A stretch of DNA of 64,000 bases from Romanomermis culicivorax. Its lineage: Eukaryota; Nematoda; Enoplea; Mermithida; Mermithidae. The position numbers and the translations under genes are program-made. The first letter of the stretch is position 1. The number at the start of each line of letters is the position of its first letter. The DNA lies in the NCBI GenBank assembly GCA_963922205.1, contig CAWUHX010000212.1, positions 558,001-622,000 of the forward strand, in the 5' to 3' direction. The notes beneath the pieces were generated by a model. It ran no database searches, was not told the origin of the DNA, and was given only the letters and a program-made list of their open reading frames with translations. Of the stretch, positions 43,686 to 55,654 are shown piece by piece.

Positions 43686-45839
43686 TTAAGAAAAAAATTT
43701 TTTTTTTGTATTTTGTATTTTATATTTTTTTTGTATTTTTGTGATTTTATGTTTTTTTTGTATTTTGTGTTTTTTGTCCAAAATAAATTGCGCCCCTCTG
43801 TGTGCTCCTCCATGACCTCCGTAAGGCCTCCATACCCATTGGCCCTGCTGGCCACCTCTACCTTGCACCTGGGGTGTGGCATCTCTGCCACGCACCGCTC
43901 CACGACCACCCCAGTTGGGGTTGTGGAACTGAAATTGGCCTCAGCCGCGGTTACCAGTTTTTTGCACCTTTCTTTGCGTAATCGGGGCTAACTCCTGGCT
44001 TCCTTAGCTTTGACCTTGACCTTGAGGTCCAGGAACCTTCAAAGTTGCCCCAGTTTTTCCGTCTTGAGCTTTACTGAACTTAACAGAGCTTTGCAAGTCT
44101 GAACTGGTGCTTCTTTTGGCTCCCATCACTCGGACCTGGTGATTGCTACTGAGCATCACTGATTGAAAGGCCGTTTTGAATTCCAAGGGGGTATCCTGGC
44201 TATTATACACCCTCAACAGTCAGTTATTCGCCGCCACCATCGCCCTGGCATAAATGTTACCAATATGCATCGAGGATAGCAGGGCGCATTCCAACACGAG
44301 GAATAGCATCATAACCAGATACCTTACCGAGGAAAACACATTAGGTGCTCTCTCTCCTTTGAGCCACCTGGGGAGAAAGTCATAAATGACTCTTTCCCAG
44401 AGTTCTGCTGGTAAATTGGTCCAATCATAGAGAAAAGCTCCCTGGATTCTGAACTGTTGTTCATAATCCCGGTAGATTTCCCTAATGGCATCATTTACCA
44501 TGAAGAAAACCCTTTCTGACTTGAATTGCTCAAGAGCAAAATACTTGGCCACTGCACTTGTAAAAAATGATATGGGTCCAGATTCTCTGGCTTTTGTTTG
44601 ATAGACATCCCAGAAGTCCAGGAGACTGTCCTTGAATTTTTCGGCAGTCACTTCCGGCGTTTCAGTTGCCTGAGCAGCCTGTGCCTGCTTAATTTTGCTA
44701 GGACTCGCCCCTTGCACATGACTAGCTGCCACTCCTGGTTTTTGGTCCTTGCTGGGTTTTGCCTGACCTTTCCGCGTCGGTTTCCCCATCGCAAGGCCTA
44801 TTGCGCCTGAAGTTTGACTAGTTTTAGATGTACTATCTTGAGTTGCAGTTGCCACTGAAGATGTAGCCAATGATGGTGTTCCAGTTGAAGTGGAAGTAAT
44901 TTGGGAAGTGGGGGTAGCAGTGGAGGTAATCGTAAAAGTTGAGGTCGATATGACGGACGAAGTCGCCATCTTACTGTCTTCCTCTTTCTGTTCTACTTTT
45001 GCTCCTTTGATACCCTTCCTCCTTTTTTCCTTCTCCTTCACTCTCATTTTCTTCTTTCTTTCAGCCATAAATAGTATTTTGTCGTCATTCCAACCTTTTT
45101 CTCTCATACTCTGAACGACTTTGGCTGAATATAAGCCTGGAACACCCCCATCAGCAGAAAACGCTATCACCTCCTTGCTTTCCGTCATCTCTGATTCAGG
45201 CGTTTCCGCTATCGTTTCATCAATAACGAGCTTGTCGGAGGCCATATCGTCGTCTACCTTCATCGGCGATGGTGGCTCTAATATGACTACTTTCGCTTCC
45301 ATTTTGGGCGCTGCGGTATCGTCCTTCTGGAGTCCGAATTGGATTGCCATTTGATGAAGTTTTTCGTTGTAAATCGCCGCATTCTTTCTCACTTCTTCCT
45401 CCATTTGCTCGCATTGGAGTCGAATCCTTTCCTTCGCCTCCTCTTCCATCTTTAAAATTTCCTCCAATCGAGGCTGGTTGTTGAGTTCGGACTGCGTCTG
45501 AGCAATTTGAGCTTGCATCAGTTCCGTTGCCGGAACCGATTGCTCTTCCTGCTGCTCTTCTTCGGACAGTTCAGTCATGTCCTCATCTAGTCCTTCGTCT
45601 TGCGATTCACCCTCAGCCGGCAGTCCAACTGCATCGCTGAAGATTTCGCTTTCCGACGTTTGGACTTCCTGACCTGAAAGTATCGGAAATTCAACTACAC
45701 CTACTCCAGCTTGGTGTTTGTCCTCACCTTTCAGACTATCAGTCTTGGTGGGACTAATCTTGCCAGCTAGTTTGGTGACAACACCTTCAACCATTTTATA
45801 ACTAAATGTGTGCTGAATTCCCGGTAAATCCGAGGCCAA
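43686..45839 (-). pseudogene. Element C ORF3, C-terminal segment: coiled-coil / helical / RGG protein
   Basis: The open piece 45839-44220 has 539 codons. It has a Glu/Gln-rich coiled-coil-like stretch (residues about 90-170), a [19 protein letters not shown] segment matching A's [19 protein letters not shown], and a basic stretch ([15 protein letters not shown]). A Ser/Thr-rich region follows, then the conserved helical domain: [35 protein letters not shown] and LPRWLKGE. The same frame continues past TGA (44222-44220) and TAA (44006-44004) to NRG, TGA (about 43943-43941), then GQFQFHNPNWGGRG and an RGG-type tail. The frame is continuous upstream with the middle segment too, so this is the end of one long ORF3. 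Function unknown; nucleic-acid binding is likely from composition. Confidence 0.72.
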
Positions 45840-47833
45840 AGGTCTATGGTCAAAGATCTTTTAAGGGAAGGCTATACTATACTCCCTATCTTCAGCCAAT
45901 GACCCATAGACGTCTCCAACCTTGTTGATTTTGGTTTGTCAGGTTACCCCATATCTTAATGAAGGCGTCCTTTGTGCTAGCTCGATATGGTAGAACCTAA
46001 CATAATAATACGGATTTGAGCTATAGCTCTTACTGTCCGTAGTTATTGTGTCAGGACTACCAGGGATCGGTGCGCACACATCCACATCCTTCCATAACCT
46101 TAACCCAATCGGCATAAATCCGAATCAATTCATCGAAACATATATTCCAGCACCTTTTCGGGGTACCTCATACTCTATGCTTGGAAGAGTTTTAGCCAAC
46201 AAAAGATACTGGGATAACCTTTCGTCTGACTGCCAAGCCATTTCCTTTATCTTGCCCTGTAGCTCTGGGCTGAACGATGTAATGAACCTGTAACTAAACA
46301 TTTTGGCCATTACAAAGTCCAGTTCCTTTCTGCTATGGGGCCAGATCACGTGGAAGGCCATCGGGACTAAGGCACAGGTGGCTTGCAGTTCTGAGAACTG
46401 CTTTTCCTCAAATGCCTTAGCATACTCCACCAGCTGAGGCTTCCAGTGATCTTTGTCAAAATACCCCACTCCAGGATCAATGTCAATAGGCACATGAACC
46501 AGATGGTTTTTTAGGGCATCCAGTAGTGCTTGCTTTTGACGATCCAGGGGTAGTTTGACAACTTTTCTTGCCGTGTCTATGAACCACACCAAGGACGCTG
46601 GCTGCGTAAGCTCATGATACTGCTTTCTTTGCGCCGTCTCCTCCACTAACTCCAGATGCAACTTATCTTTGGCCAACAAGCGCTGTTCAGGTCTAGTCAT
46701 TTCGTCGTCATCAGGATCACTTGCTTCATGATAGGAATTGGGCTTTAATTTTTTACCCTGACCGTAAGCACCTGGGTAGATGCCTCGCCACGGCAAATTT
46801 TCTTTCCCTCTCCTAGGATTGCAGATGTCCCGGTGGCAACGAAAATTAGGCCCTATTTCTTGCACTTGTGTGGCCCATCTTGCGTACATTTCTTGGCGCA
46901 TCATGTGGTAGGTGGCCTCAGGCTGCCTAACCACAATATCAGGTGTACCCACAAAGTTACGTAGTTTATAGTCCGTAACTATATATGAGTAAAACTGATA
47001 AAATTTATATGAAAGAATTTCAATCTGGGACGGATCCACTATATCATGAGGAAAGTTAGCAACTCCCCCACATAGCTCAATCACGTACCCATAGTGAAAT
47101 GCCCCCATAAAAATTGCCAAAGAAAAGTACACATCCATACCAATGTACTGCAGTATCTCTTGGGGGACTCTTTCTTTGCCACACTTTGCCTATTACGTAA
47201 AAGACTGAAATCAGTCTGGTGAGGACCGATATCAGCCAAATACATTTTGGCAAAGAGGCCTTTCAATTTCAATGTCTCAGGACAGATTCCTGCTTTCCTG
47301 GATTTGGTAATCTCGCTTCCCATGATCTGCTCTGCTGTGAGGCTTAGATCATAGTATCTTACAAGATTTCCATCCTCGATACTACATCTAATCGCGTCAG
47401 ACAAATCATGACCATCCGTGCTTTTTCCGCATCCACGGACATTGATAATTGAAACTATGTCCTCCAAAATGGTGTAACCAACTAACAACATTGCTGAGTG
47501 TAAAAAGTGTAACAAAATGTTCCACCCTTGCTCTTGCAGCAACGTCAAGTCAATTACGAACGTTTTACCATTAAGGTGGGCGAACAAAACTAATCTGGCA
47601 AACTGGTTGCCTTTTCTGTTATCGATCCCCCACCTAAATAGTTGTTTGGCGTCCTCGCGGTTCACCTTCTCTACATCGAAGCCGACAATGTTCATGCCTC
47701 GGAAAGTGCTGCTTTCGAGGTGTTTTACCACCCTTTCCACACTTCCCATGGGAACAGTTATCAGCTGGATTGGGTTGGTCCGCCAGAACTCAAAAGTGGC
47801 AAAAAACCACCTTTCTAACTCTGCTATCCGCAT
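45840..47833 (-). pseudogene. Element C ORF3, N-terminal DEDDy exonuclease domain and middle region, broken
   Basis: From the ATG at 47833 the frame is open through Exo I GFDVEK (D53, E55) and Exo II GYTILED (D125), then LKGLFAKMYLADIGPHQTDFS. A one-base frameshift near 47175 follows, and Exo III LQYIGMDVYFSLA (Y-x3-D) is in the next open piece (47138-46125). Unlike element A, there is no stop before Exo I. After Exo III come the lineage-specific YHMMRQEMYARWATQVQ and a long helical region to 46125, a second frameshift, then FGFMPIGL and on to TGA (about 45945) and TAA (about 45862) before the C-terminal segment. The domain belongs to the RNase D/WRN/EXD group of 3'-5' exonucleases. It is unusual in an LTR retrotransposon. 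Confidence 0.82.
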
Positions 47834-47853
47834 TGCCCGATGGATGTTATGGT

Positions 47854-48452
47854 CTAAAAAATCCAGGAGAGATTTGAGGTTTTATTCAGATATACTCCAC
47901 TACTCCTTTATGTGCATTTACATGACCCTTTCTCAATTCTTTGGGTAATTTTACCCACTAATACTTTTTACCTTTGGGGAACTCTAGCACCTTTGTGCAA
48001 AACACCGTTGAACTTTTGAACTTTTGAAATTTTGGAGCGGGAACTTGATTTTTAGCCTTTCTGGCCATTGGGTGTCCCTTTATAGAAACCAAAATTGATA
48101 GGCAAAAATATGTGAAATTAGGTGTTTTTTCACTTTAACCAAACACACCTTTGCTACTCGACGAGCTCAATTGATCACAACTTTGATCTCCATGACCAAT
48201 TTCTGCTAATCCCCTTCTTCGCTGCTTTGTGGAAACCAGAGGGAGTGGGAACGACAAAAACCTCCCCTAATCGGATCACCTAATTCGACCGAAGTCTTTT
48301 TCAGATCACCTAGCTTCGGCCCTTGCCACCCCCTTCTACCTAATTTTTTGTGTTTATTTCTCAACTCCCAGTTGGTAGCTCATCCGAGAAAGGGCACAGA
48401 AATAGTCTTGCAAAACACCCCTGATGAGCGTAACCTCCGCTCATTTTCTTAC
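47854..48452 (-). other. Candidate intron between pol and ORF3, element C
   Basis: Acceptor GGATTTTTTAG ends at 47854, about 20 bases before the ORF3 ATG, as in element A. A donor GTTAG|GTAAGA begins at 48452; a weaker GACG|GTAGGC at 48487 aligns better with A's donor. Splicing is inferred. The remaining gap to 49105 holds no gene. Confidence 0.35.
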
Positions 48453-49105
48453 CTAACTATTTACAAATATAAAAAATGGTTGCCTACCGTCGACCAAAAA
48501 ATATCGATTATTCTGCCACGGGTGCGGCTCTCCAAACTGGACTTCGTCATCCGTCGTGTTGTACATACGCGTACACTCATTCGGTGTACCCATTCCAAAT
48601 GTTGGGCTCGTTTTCCTTGCACCGAAATATTTTTTGAAATTTTTAAAACCGAATTTGCAGCTGTGAAAAGTAGACAGATGTATAAAACATTTACAGTCTA
48701 TTCCCTTGCGGCTGCAAATTACCTTATGGAGGATTCTTCCGTACAAAGTATTTTTCGAAAAAAGATTTGAAAAATGAGAGCAGACGCGGGACATGACTTT
48801 TGAAAGTTTTGAATGATTTGGAGTTGTTTACCAAGAAAGTGTAAAATGAAAAATTTACGAAAACAGGTCTTTCGCTTTGAAAGCTTTTCCCCTGCTTCAT
48901 TAAAACACAATCCTATACATCAAAAAATATGAAAACGGATTTTAACCATTACAAAACACAATAAATATTTATTAAATACAAAAAATAAATACACTCAAAT
49001 TGGCAGATTTTGCCCCTACGAAACTACATCAAGCGTTGCTCTACTCTCCACTAATTGTGAAGGTACAGTAAGACTGTACGATCAATTTTTTACATAGTTC
49101 TGTCA

Positions 49106-52100
49106 TCACGTAGTCTCATAGCAAAAAATTTTCAGCCTACTTGCTGAAACCTTTTGCCGTAGCAAAAGATTATCATAACGCGCAATTGTTATGACATTAT
49201 CTTCTAACCTGGAAACATCAGTTATAATGAACGGTCCTTCCCAAGTTAAGCCTCATTTCTTGTGCTTATCAACTTTAAGAAGTACCCAATCATTTTCTTT
49301 AAAAACCGAGGTTTTAATTTTCTTGTCAAAATATTTTTTGCTAGCTTCCGCTGCTTTCTGGATATATTCGGCAATAATACCATAAAGCCTGGTTAAGTGG
49401 TCAGTTAGGATGAATTTATATGCCTCATTATTCATGGGCATTACTATTTTAAGGGCTTTTGAAAGATTCATCCCAAACTTTGCCTCATGGCCCCGTAACA
49501 ACGCAAATGGTGATGCCTTCGTCACTGCGTGTGGGGTAGCATTATAGGCAAAGACCACTGATTTGAGATATCTTGGCCAGCTATCTGGTTCACCAATAGC
49601 TACTTTTCTCAGCTGTTTTATTAGAGTTTGGTTGAACCTCTCTACCATACCATTACCCTGAGGGTGGTAAGCAGTAGTGAAGATCTTCTTACACTCTAAT
49701 AAGTCACAAACTGATTTCATTAAATCCGAAGTAAAACAAGATCCATTGTCACTTAGGAGTTTCATTGGTGTTCCATGCCTAAATATTATAGCTTCTAAGA
49801 ATGCATTCACAACTGAGTTTGCTGATTGATCTGGGATCATTTCAGCTTCAACCCATTTTGTGAAATAGTCCTGAAAAACTATAACATAGGGCATTCTTTC
49901 TCCCAAAGGCGAAATTCCTACTATATCCACGGATACAATGTCAAATGGACCTTGTGGCACAATGGGTATCAACAGAGGAATGGATGGCTTTCCTGCAGTT
50001 TCCATTTGACAGACAACGCAGTATTTTATCCATTCCCTGACATCTTTTTCCATGCCAGGCCACCAATAATGCCTTTTCATGACACTCAGAGTTCTTTTGA
50101 AATCCTGATGTGTCATTATTACAGCACTATGATGCTGATGCAGTACAGAGTCCCTCAGGTTTGCGGGTACAACCAGTTGGTCTTTGCTTTCTGCCTCAGT
50201 TTCCCTATACAATACATCATTTTCTTCGTAGAACCCAGTGTGATACTTCATTGTGCTATTTGCACCTAATCTCTCCCAGATTGGCTTTAAGCTTTCGTCT
50301 ACTGCTTTTTGCAGTTTGCTCATCAAGTCATCTGGGATCAGGCCAACAGATATCTCCTTTTCTCCTGATGTTCCTGGTTTATCAAATTCCTCATCCTTTC
50401 TAGGGTGTAACCACTGCACATTGTCTTGTTTCTTAGGTATCGCAGATTTATCAGTTTCCTGATTTTCTTTCTGCACCTTTTCCGAAACACCAGCTTTGCT
50501 TCGGGTTACTACCGCTTCTACTCCTTTAGAATGCTCTCTTTCATCCTCAGGACTAATTCGAGCATCCTCGCCTTCCTTTTTATCCTTGTGGGATTTATTC
50601 TTTTCGGGGATGTTGTTCCTCTCGGCCACCAAGGAAATTTGTTGCTGTTCTTGTTCTTTTATTCCTTTGAGATCAGAGGAAACAACATCCGATTTGAACA
50701 TGCTTTCCCACTTCCGTGGTGATTTCACCACATCTTCTGGCTCATCCTTTCTAGAGAGAAAGTCAGCCATAGCATTTTGTCTACCCGGCACGTATTCTAA
50801 CTTGTGGTTGTATTGATTTATGATCGCATACCACCGTTTCAATTTGTCATTTGTTGTGGTGTTGACTTTCATTGATAACACTGGCCTGTGATCCATCTTA
50901 ATCAATACTTTCTGCCCCAATAAATAGTGCCGGTAGATTTTGAGGCCGTAGATAATCGCGAGGCACTCACTTTCGGTTGCGCACCACTTTTTCTCGTCCT
51001 CTTTTAGCACATGGCTATTGTATGCTATGACCCACTTGTCGTCTCCAGACTCTTGATACAGAACAGCCCCTAGTGCTGTTCCACTGGCATCCGTTTGTAA
51101 AATGAACTGGGCTGAGCCATCCATTACTGGGTACCTAAGAAATGGAACCAATACCAGTGCTTCTTTCAAAGCATTAAATGCTTTGTAATGATCCTCTGTG
51201 ACGAGCCATTTATTCTTTTTCTTGGCCGTCAGCTTATACAAAGGTTCTGCATGCTTTGCCAGATGTGGTATAAATTTTTTACACCACTGGAGCATTCTGA
51301 GAAACCTTTGCATACACTTGACCGAGTCCGGGAATTCAAACTCCTTTATAGCTTGCACTTTTTTCGGATCGGCGAAATTCCATTAGAATCCAAAATGTGA
51401 CCAAGAAAATGTACCTTCTTTGGTAGGAATTCACATTTTTCCAGTTTAAGTGTAAGCTGGGCTTGTCTCAGAGCCTCCAGGACCAATTTCAAATTTTCTA
51501 TGTGTTCCTCGAACGTATTCGAGAACACTATGATATCATCTATGTAAACTAGACATATCTTCCAAACATGAGGATGAAGGATTCTTTCCATCATCCTCTG
51601 GAACTCGGCTGGTGCATTTTTCAGTCCAAAGGGCATTACTTTGAACTGAAACAACCCTTCTTGACACAGGAAAGCAGTCTTTTCTTTACTGCCTTCTTCC
51701 ATTGGCACTTGCCAATAACCAGACTTAAGGTCAAGAGTCGTATAAAATTTTACTCTCCCCAGGCAGTCCAGATAATCATCCAGTCTTGGTATTGGATATC
51801 AATCATCCTTCGTGACCTCATTCAAGCCTCTGAAATCAACAACGGGCCTGAGCGACCCATCTTTCTTCCCTACTAGGAATAATGGCGCCGCCCAGGGCGA
51901 TCTTGATGGCTCTATGACTCCTTTGTCCAGCATTTCTTGCACATGTTGTCTGATATATGGTCGCCGTTCAATGGCAGCTCTGTAGTAATGTTTCGCCACA
52001 GGGCTAGCATCACCTGTATCAATTTTACAAGTAAGATGGGGAATAGTTGTCAGAGGATCATGAGGTAGGCTAAATACATCCCGGTATTTCACAAGTTGCT

Positions 52101-53877
52101 GTATCGCCATCTCTTTCTGTTCCTCTGACACTGTAGCTTTAGAGGTCATTTTGTACAATGCTTCCAGAAAGACAACTCCATCGAATTTTGATTCTTTGGC
52201 ATCGAAAATGCCCTCTAGGCTATTTTCTCCACAATTTCTTGCAAATTGATACACTTGATTCTCCCTGAAATATGGAGTTACAGTAGCCAAGAACTTGATT
52301 AGGTTCTATCAGGCAACCGGAACCCGTATTATTGGAGATCATCAATACAAAGTCCTCCTTTGAACCATCAAATATAGTATCATCTATTCTGAATCTCGTT
52401 TCTGAATCATCTCCTTCTACGATGATTCCATTTATTCTATTTGCCGAAGATTTGTTCCACAATTTGGCTTTCACTAGCTGATCTGTTCCATGTGGAATGT
52501 AAATTCTATTACATGCCACTACTGGAACTAGATCCGCCAGTTGCTGGATTGTCGAACATTGGTCTTCTTCAATAGAATTTTCCTGTATTGATTCTGCTAT
52601 CATCGGATTATGCATCCCAACTATTGGAATTGCTTTCTTATCAAATGTTAACAAATCAATACTTTTCTCTACACCCATCATGGTCATTGAACCTTTTCCA
52701 AAATCTATTACCGTGTTGACTTCCGGATGCCCTAGGAAGTCTGTTCCCAATATTAGATCCTCTGTGGACCCTGGTATTATGATAGCTTTAACTGGAAAAT
52801 GGCCATAGTCACATTCCATTTGAAACTGAACATAACTATGTGCACTAACTACTTTACCATTGGCGACAGTGACTTTTAGGATCTTAGGGTACTCTGTATA
52901 CTCCAGTCCAAGTGATTTTTTCAAGAAATCACCCGACATCACGGAACACTGAGCTCCCATGTCAATCAGTGCCTTTGCAGTAGTAGAACACACAGTTACT
53001 GATGTGAAATTGCTGTGTTCTAGGGTATCTTGCTAACATATCCAGTTCTTGTGCAGTTGCCTTTCTACCATACTCGGCACTGCATTCCATTTCCGGCACA
53101 TTCTCCTCTTTCTCCATGGCACAGTTATGTAGGCCACACAACTTCATCTCCATCATTGGTTCTTGCTGTACACTATTGACACCACTAGTCGGCAGTTGGT
53201 CTGTCTGCCCGGAGGCTTGCAACGGACTAACTACCTTTTGCGGAACCAACAGGGTATTTGAACTCTGATTTGTGATTACTGGTTGTTGGTCCATTAGATT
53301 TGGTCCTGGTAACATCAGCTGGGTGGTAGCCTGTAACAATCTCATCTGCTCCCTGAGCTTCTTCAACTTTACGTATTCCTGGAACTCGGCATATTCTTGC
53401 AACTTTTCCGCCTCCTCATCAGGAAATGAAACTTGATAAGCTCCCCCTTTCGCCTTCGTTAATAAAACCTCCTCTACTTCCTCCGTAATTTCCTCTGAAA
53501 TTATCTCTGAAATTTCCTCTACCTCGGAAATTTCCAAAACTTCCTCTAGGATTTCCTCTTGCAAAGCCTCTTCCACTATTTCCACCTCTTCCACGATTTT
53601 GTAGACCTTTATAAAAATTCAAGGTTCTACAGTCAACCGTGTTGTGGGTGTTATTTTCGTGGTAAGTACACCATTTTGGCTGCTGAAACTCTTGTTGACT
53701 TTTCGCTTTTGCTTTATCAACTTTCTGAGTCAAAGCAGTTATGGCTTCCTCTTGAGCTTTGGTCGAGTTCCTAATCTCTTCATAACATTGTGCCATTTTG
53801 ATAAATTCTTTAGATAAAGCCACCATGAGGGAGTCCTTTTTTGGCTCCTCAACAGGCTGTTGCCGAGGCATTATGGC
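49106..53877 (-). pseudogene. pol: Element C Pro-Pol with several frameshifts and stops
   Basis: Begins in frame after the Gag TAG. First piece: a C-x2-H-x4-H-x4-C knuckle (WCTYHENNTHNTVDC) and an Arg/Gly-rich region. Then frame changes near 53500 and 53000. The protease site reads LIDMGAQ, with the usual Thr replaced by Met. RT: KKDGSLRPVVDFRGLN, then TGA near 51798, VYIDD (about 51545) and a frameshift near 51355. The last long piece (51358-49253, 701 codons) has RNase H LQTDASG and MDHRPVL, integrase finger HQHHSAVIMTHQ...CVVCQ, core VSVDIVG, LLSDNGS and GNGMVERFNQTL. The GPF module (GLTWEGPFIITDVS) follows a TGA at 49255-49253 and the frame ends at 49106. Domain content equals that of element A. 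Confidence 0.9.
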
Positions 53878-53880
53878 CTA
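53878..53880 (-). promoter_or_regulatory. In-frame Gag-Pol TAG, possible readthrough codon (element C)
   Basis: Gag ends EVPPQ then TAG, context CAA TAG GCC, and the next codon is in the same frame two codons before the Pol ATG at 53871. A CAA-UAG context is known from efficient readthrough sites. The same arrangement occurs in element A. Confidence 0.5.
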
Positions 53881-55095
53881 TTGCGGAGGTACTTCAAGTA
53901 CTTCATCATCTGCTATATCTATCAATTGATTTTGCGACGATTGCATTGGATTTTGCCTTTCTGTGTTTGGTCTTCTAAAGTCCTTATTGCACTTTTGGGC
54001 GCTTTCATAAGGCCTTTGGATTACATTCACATCGGCTTGCTGCTCCTCAGCAATTTCTGTTTGTGCCGTGTTTATCATCATGGGCTGCTCTCTTGGCCCA
54101 AATGTTCTAATAGCATTCCTGTACTTTAACTCCATCTCATAGACTGCCTGGGAAAGATCATACCAATTTTTGAATTTTGCTATGTCTTTCTGCAGTTCTA
54201 ATTGATAAGTTAAAGAACTTCTATAGAAAAAGGTTTCAATGATCACTTTATTTTTAAACTCCTTTGCTTCACTCTGGTAAACGAGATTCACATGTGCTCT
54301 AACCCTTTTTAAAAATTTGGTTGCTGCTTCATCGGGTTCCTGATTAATATCCAATAAATCTCTTTTGAGCATGTCCGTGTTACAGTCTGGAGCACAATAA
54401 TTCAAAATCTTGTCTCGGGCTTCCCTATATGTCGTTGACTCTTTGGCCAATTCTTTCGGCAAATCCCTTGACAAACAGGTTAATGCTTCTAGCTTCACCT
54501 CATCAGGAGTATTCTTTCGAAACTCACCTTCTAGCTCCACTAGAAATGCAAGAACCTGTCTACTTGGCATATCAGATTGCAGTAATTTCGGTTTGATTGC
54601 CCTTTCAATGTCATAGACAGTTGGGCCTACTTGAGCAGGATTGACCCATAAGGCCGGATCAATCGGAATCATTGTAGGCATAACCTGCTGCCTGACACTT
54701 GGGGTCTCTCCCCTAATACAACTGCTCTGTTGTGATACAGTTGGATTTATCAGACTCCGTTTTTTCATGCCTTCATCAAAACTGCAACTGCTCACTCTCT
54801 GCTCTACTCTTGAGGTAGTGGGCAAATGAGGCATATACTGCTCTTTAGGATGGAGACTTGACTTGTGGTCTTTCCATCTACAGTCTTGCTGAAGAGTGAT
54901 ACCATCATTCTGCCACGCTAACTCTTCCTGGGCCTGCTCAAACTTCAATGCACCACCTTGTTCCAAACAACCTGCATTGCTTTGCCTCGGTTCATTTGCC
55001 TTACTGGCTTTCTGTGAACCATTATTAGCAATGTTGGTGAATATGCTATCATAAACATCTAACCTGTTCATGATTTGGTCCAGCTTGTCCTCCAA
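53878..55095 (-). CDS. gag: Element C Gag, intact frame
   Basis: 405 codons with a TTG at the listed 5' limit; the first ATG is nine codons in (IMNRLDVYDS). The capsid region is FLVELEGEFRKNTPDEV, YREARDKILNYCAPDCNTDML, DINQEPDEAATKFLKRVRAH and NWYDLSQAVYEMELKYRNAI, which match element A in order and spacing. No zinc knuckle is in this frame; it lies after the TAG. This is the only Gag in the window without a frameshift. It should assemble the particle that packages the element RNA. Confidence 0.82.
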   Translation of the reverse strand: MEDKLDQIMNRLDVYDSIFTNIANNGSQKASKANEPRQSNAGCLEQGGALKFEQAQEELAWQNDGITLQQDCRWKDHKSSLHPKEQYMPHLPTTSRVEQRVSSCSFDEGMKKRSLINPTVSQQSSCIRGETPSVRQQVMPTMIPIDPALWVNPAQVGPTVYDIERAIKPKLLQSDMPSRQVLAFLVELEGEFRKNTPDEVKLEALTCLSRDLPKELAKESTTYREARDKILNYCAPDCNTDMLKRDLLDINQEPDEAATKFLKRVRAHVNLVYQSEAKEFKNKVIIETFFYRSSLTYQLELQKDIAKFKNWYDLSQAVYEMELKYRNAIRTFGPREQPMMINTAQTEIAEEQQADVNVIQRPYESAQKCNKDFRRPNTERQNPMQSSQNQLIDIADDEVLEVPPQ

Positions 55096-55154
55096 TGAGC
55101 TTTTCGAGGATTTTCGCGATGTTCCTGTCGCTCGTTATCCCAATATAATCAATG

Positions 55155-55571
55155 CTAAGTATCCAATAACTGGGCGGGTTTATTTGTTGGCCAGCGCTGC
55201 TGTTGATCCAATACCGGAATGTTCATCTTCGGTAATGGACGCGCCAGTCCCGTAATAGGCGGTTGTAAATATTCCCCTCTCTTCGGGAGGTTTGTCAATG
55301 ACGGAATTTTAAATATTTGATCTTCATTCGCCGATAATATGGCGTCGTTGTCCTCCCTTTCAACAGCTGACGAGGTCGTAGGTTGATTGCCTTCATTTTC
55401 CACTGATGAAGGCCTATGATCTGAGCAATTGTCCTCTTCAGCTGAAGTTTCAGCTGAAGTTAGGACAATTAGCTTTTCTGCATCACGGGCCTTTTTTCCC
55501 AGTGGTGTTCCGGGCAAACCCGAACTCTTGAGGCCACCTAGGTTGTCTTTATTCATTTTGAAACCTCCCAA
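55155..55571 (-). CDS. Element C leader ORF upstream of Gag
   Basis: 138 codons in the listed frame. Around its first codons it reads GFYRELGGFKM, and the frame stays open upstream of any ATG through QTRGVKKPI to the primer-binding site. Element A encodes the same peptide pattern. The rest is Ser/Glu/Pro-rich. It ends in TAG and Gag follows in another frame, so here it is separate from Gag. Function unknown. Confidence 0.6.
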   Translation of the reverse strand: MGGFKMNKDNLGGLKSSGLPGTPLGKKARDAEKLIVLTSAETSAEEDNCSDHRPSSVENEGNQPTTSSAVEREDNDAILSANEDQIFKIPSLTNLPKRGEYLQPPITGLARPLPKMNIPVLDQQQRWPTNKPAQLLDT

Positions 55572-55634
55572 TTCTCTATAAAAACCAATAGGTTTTTTGA
55601 CTCCTCGAGTTTGCCTCCGATTTTCCGTTACTTT

Positions 55635-55652
55635 GAGTGTCAGAAGCCACCA
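55635..55652 (-). other. Putative primer-binding site, element C
   Basis: Reads TGGTGGCTTCTGACACTC two bases after the 5' LTR. Element A shares the first 11 bases. The primer tRNA could not be identified. Confidence 0.55.
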
Positions 55653-55654
55653 CT

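Noticed and set aside
48348-48770. Plus-strand 140-codon frame in the pol-ORF3 gap of element C
   Set aside because: Antisense to the element, no domain, no counterpart in element A.
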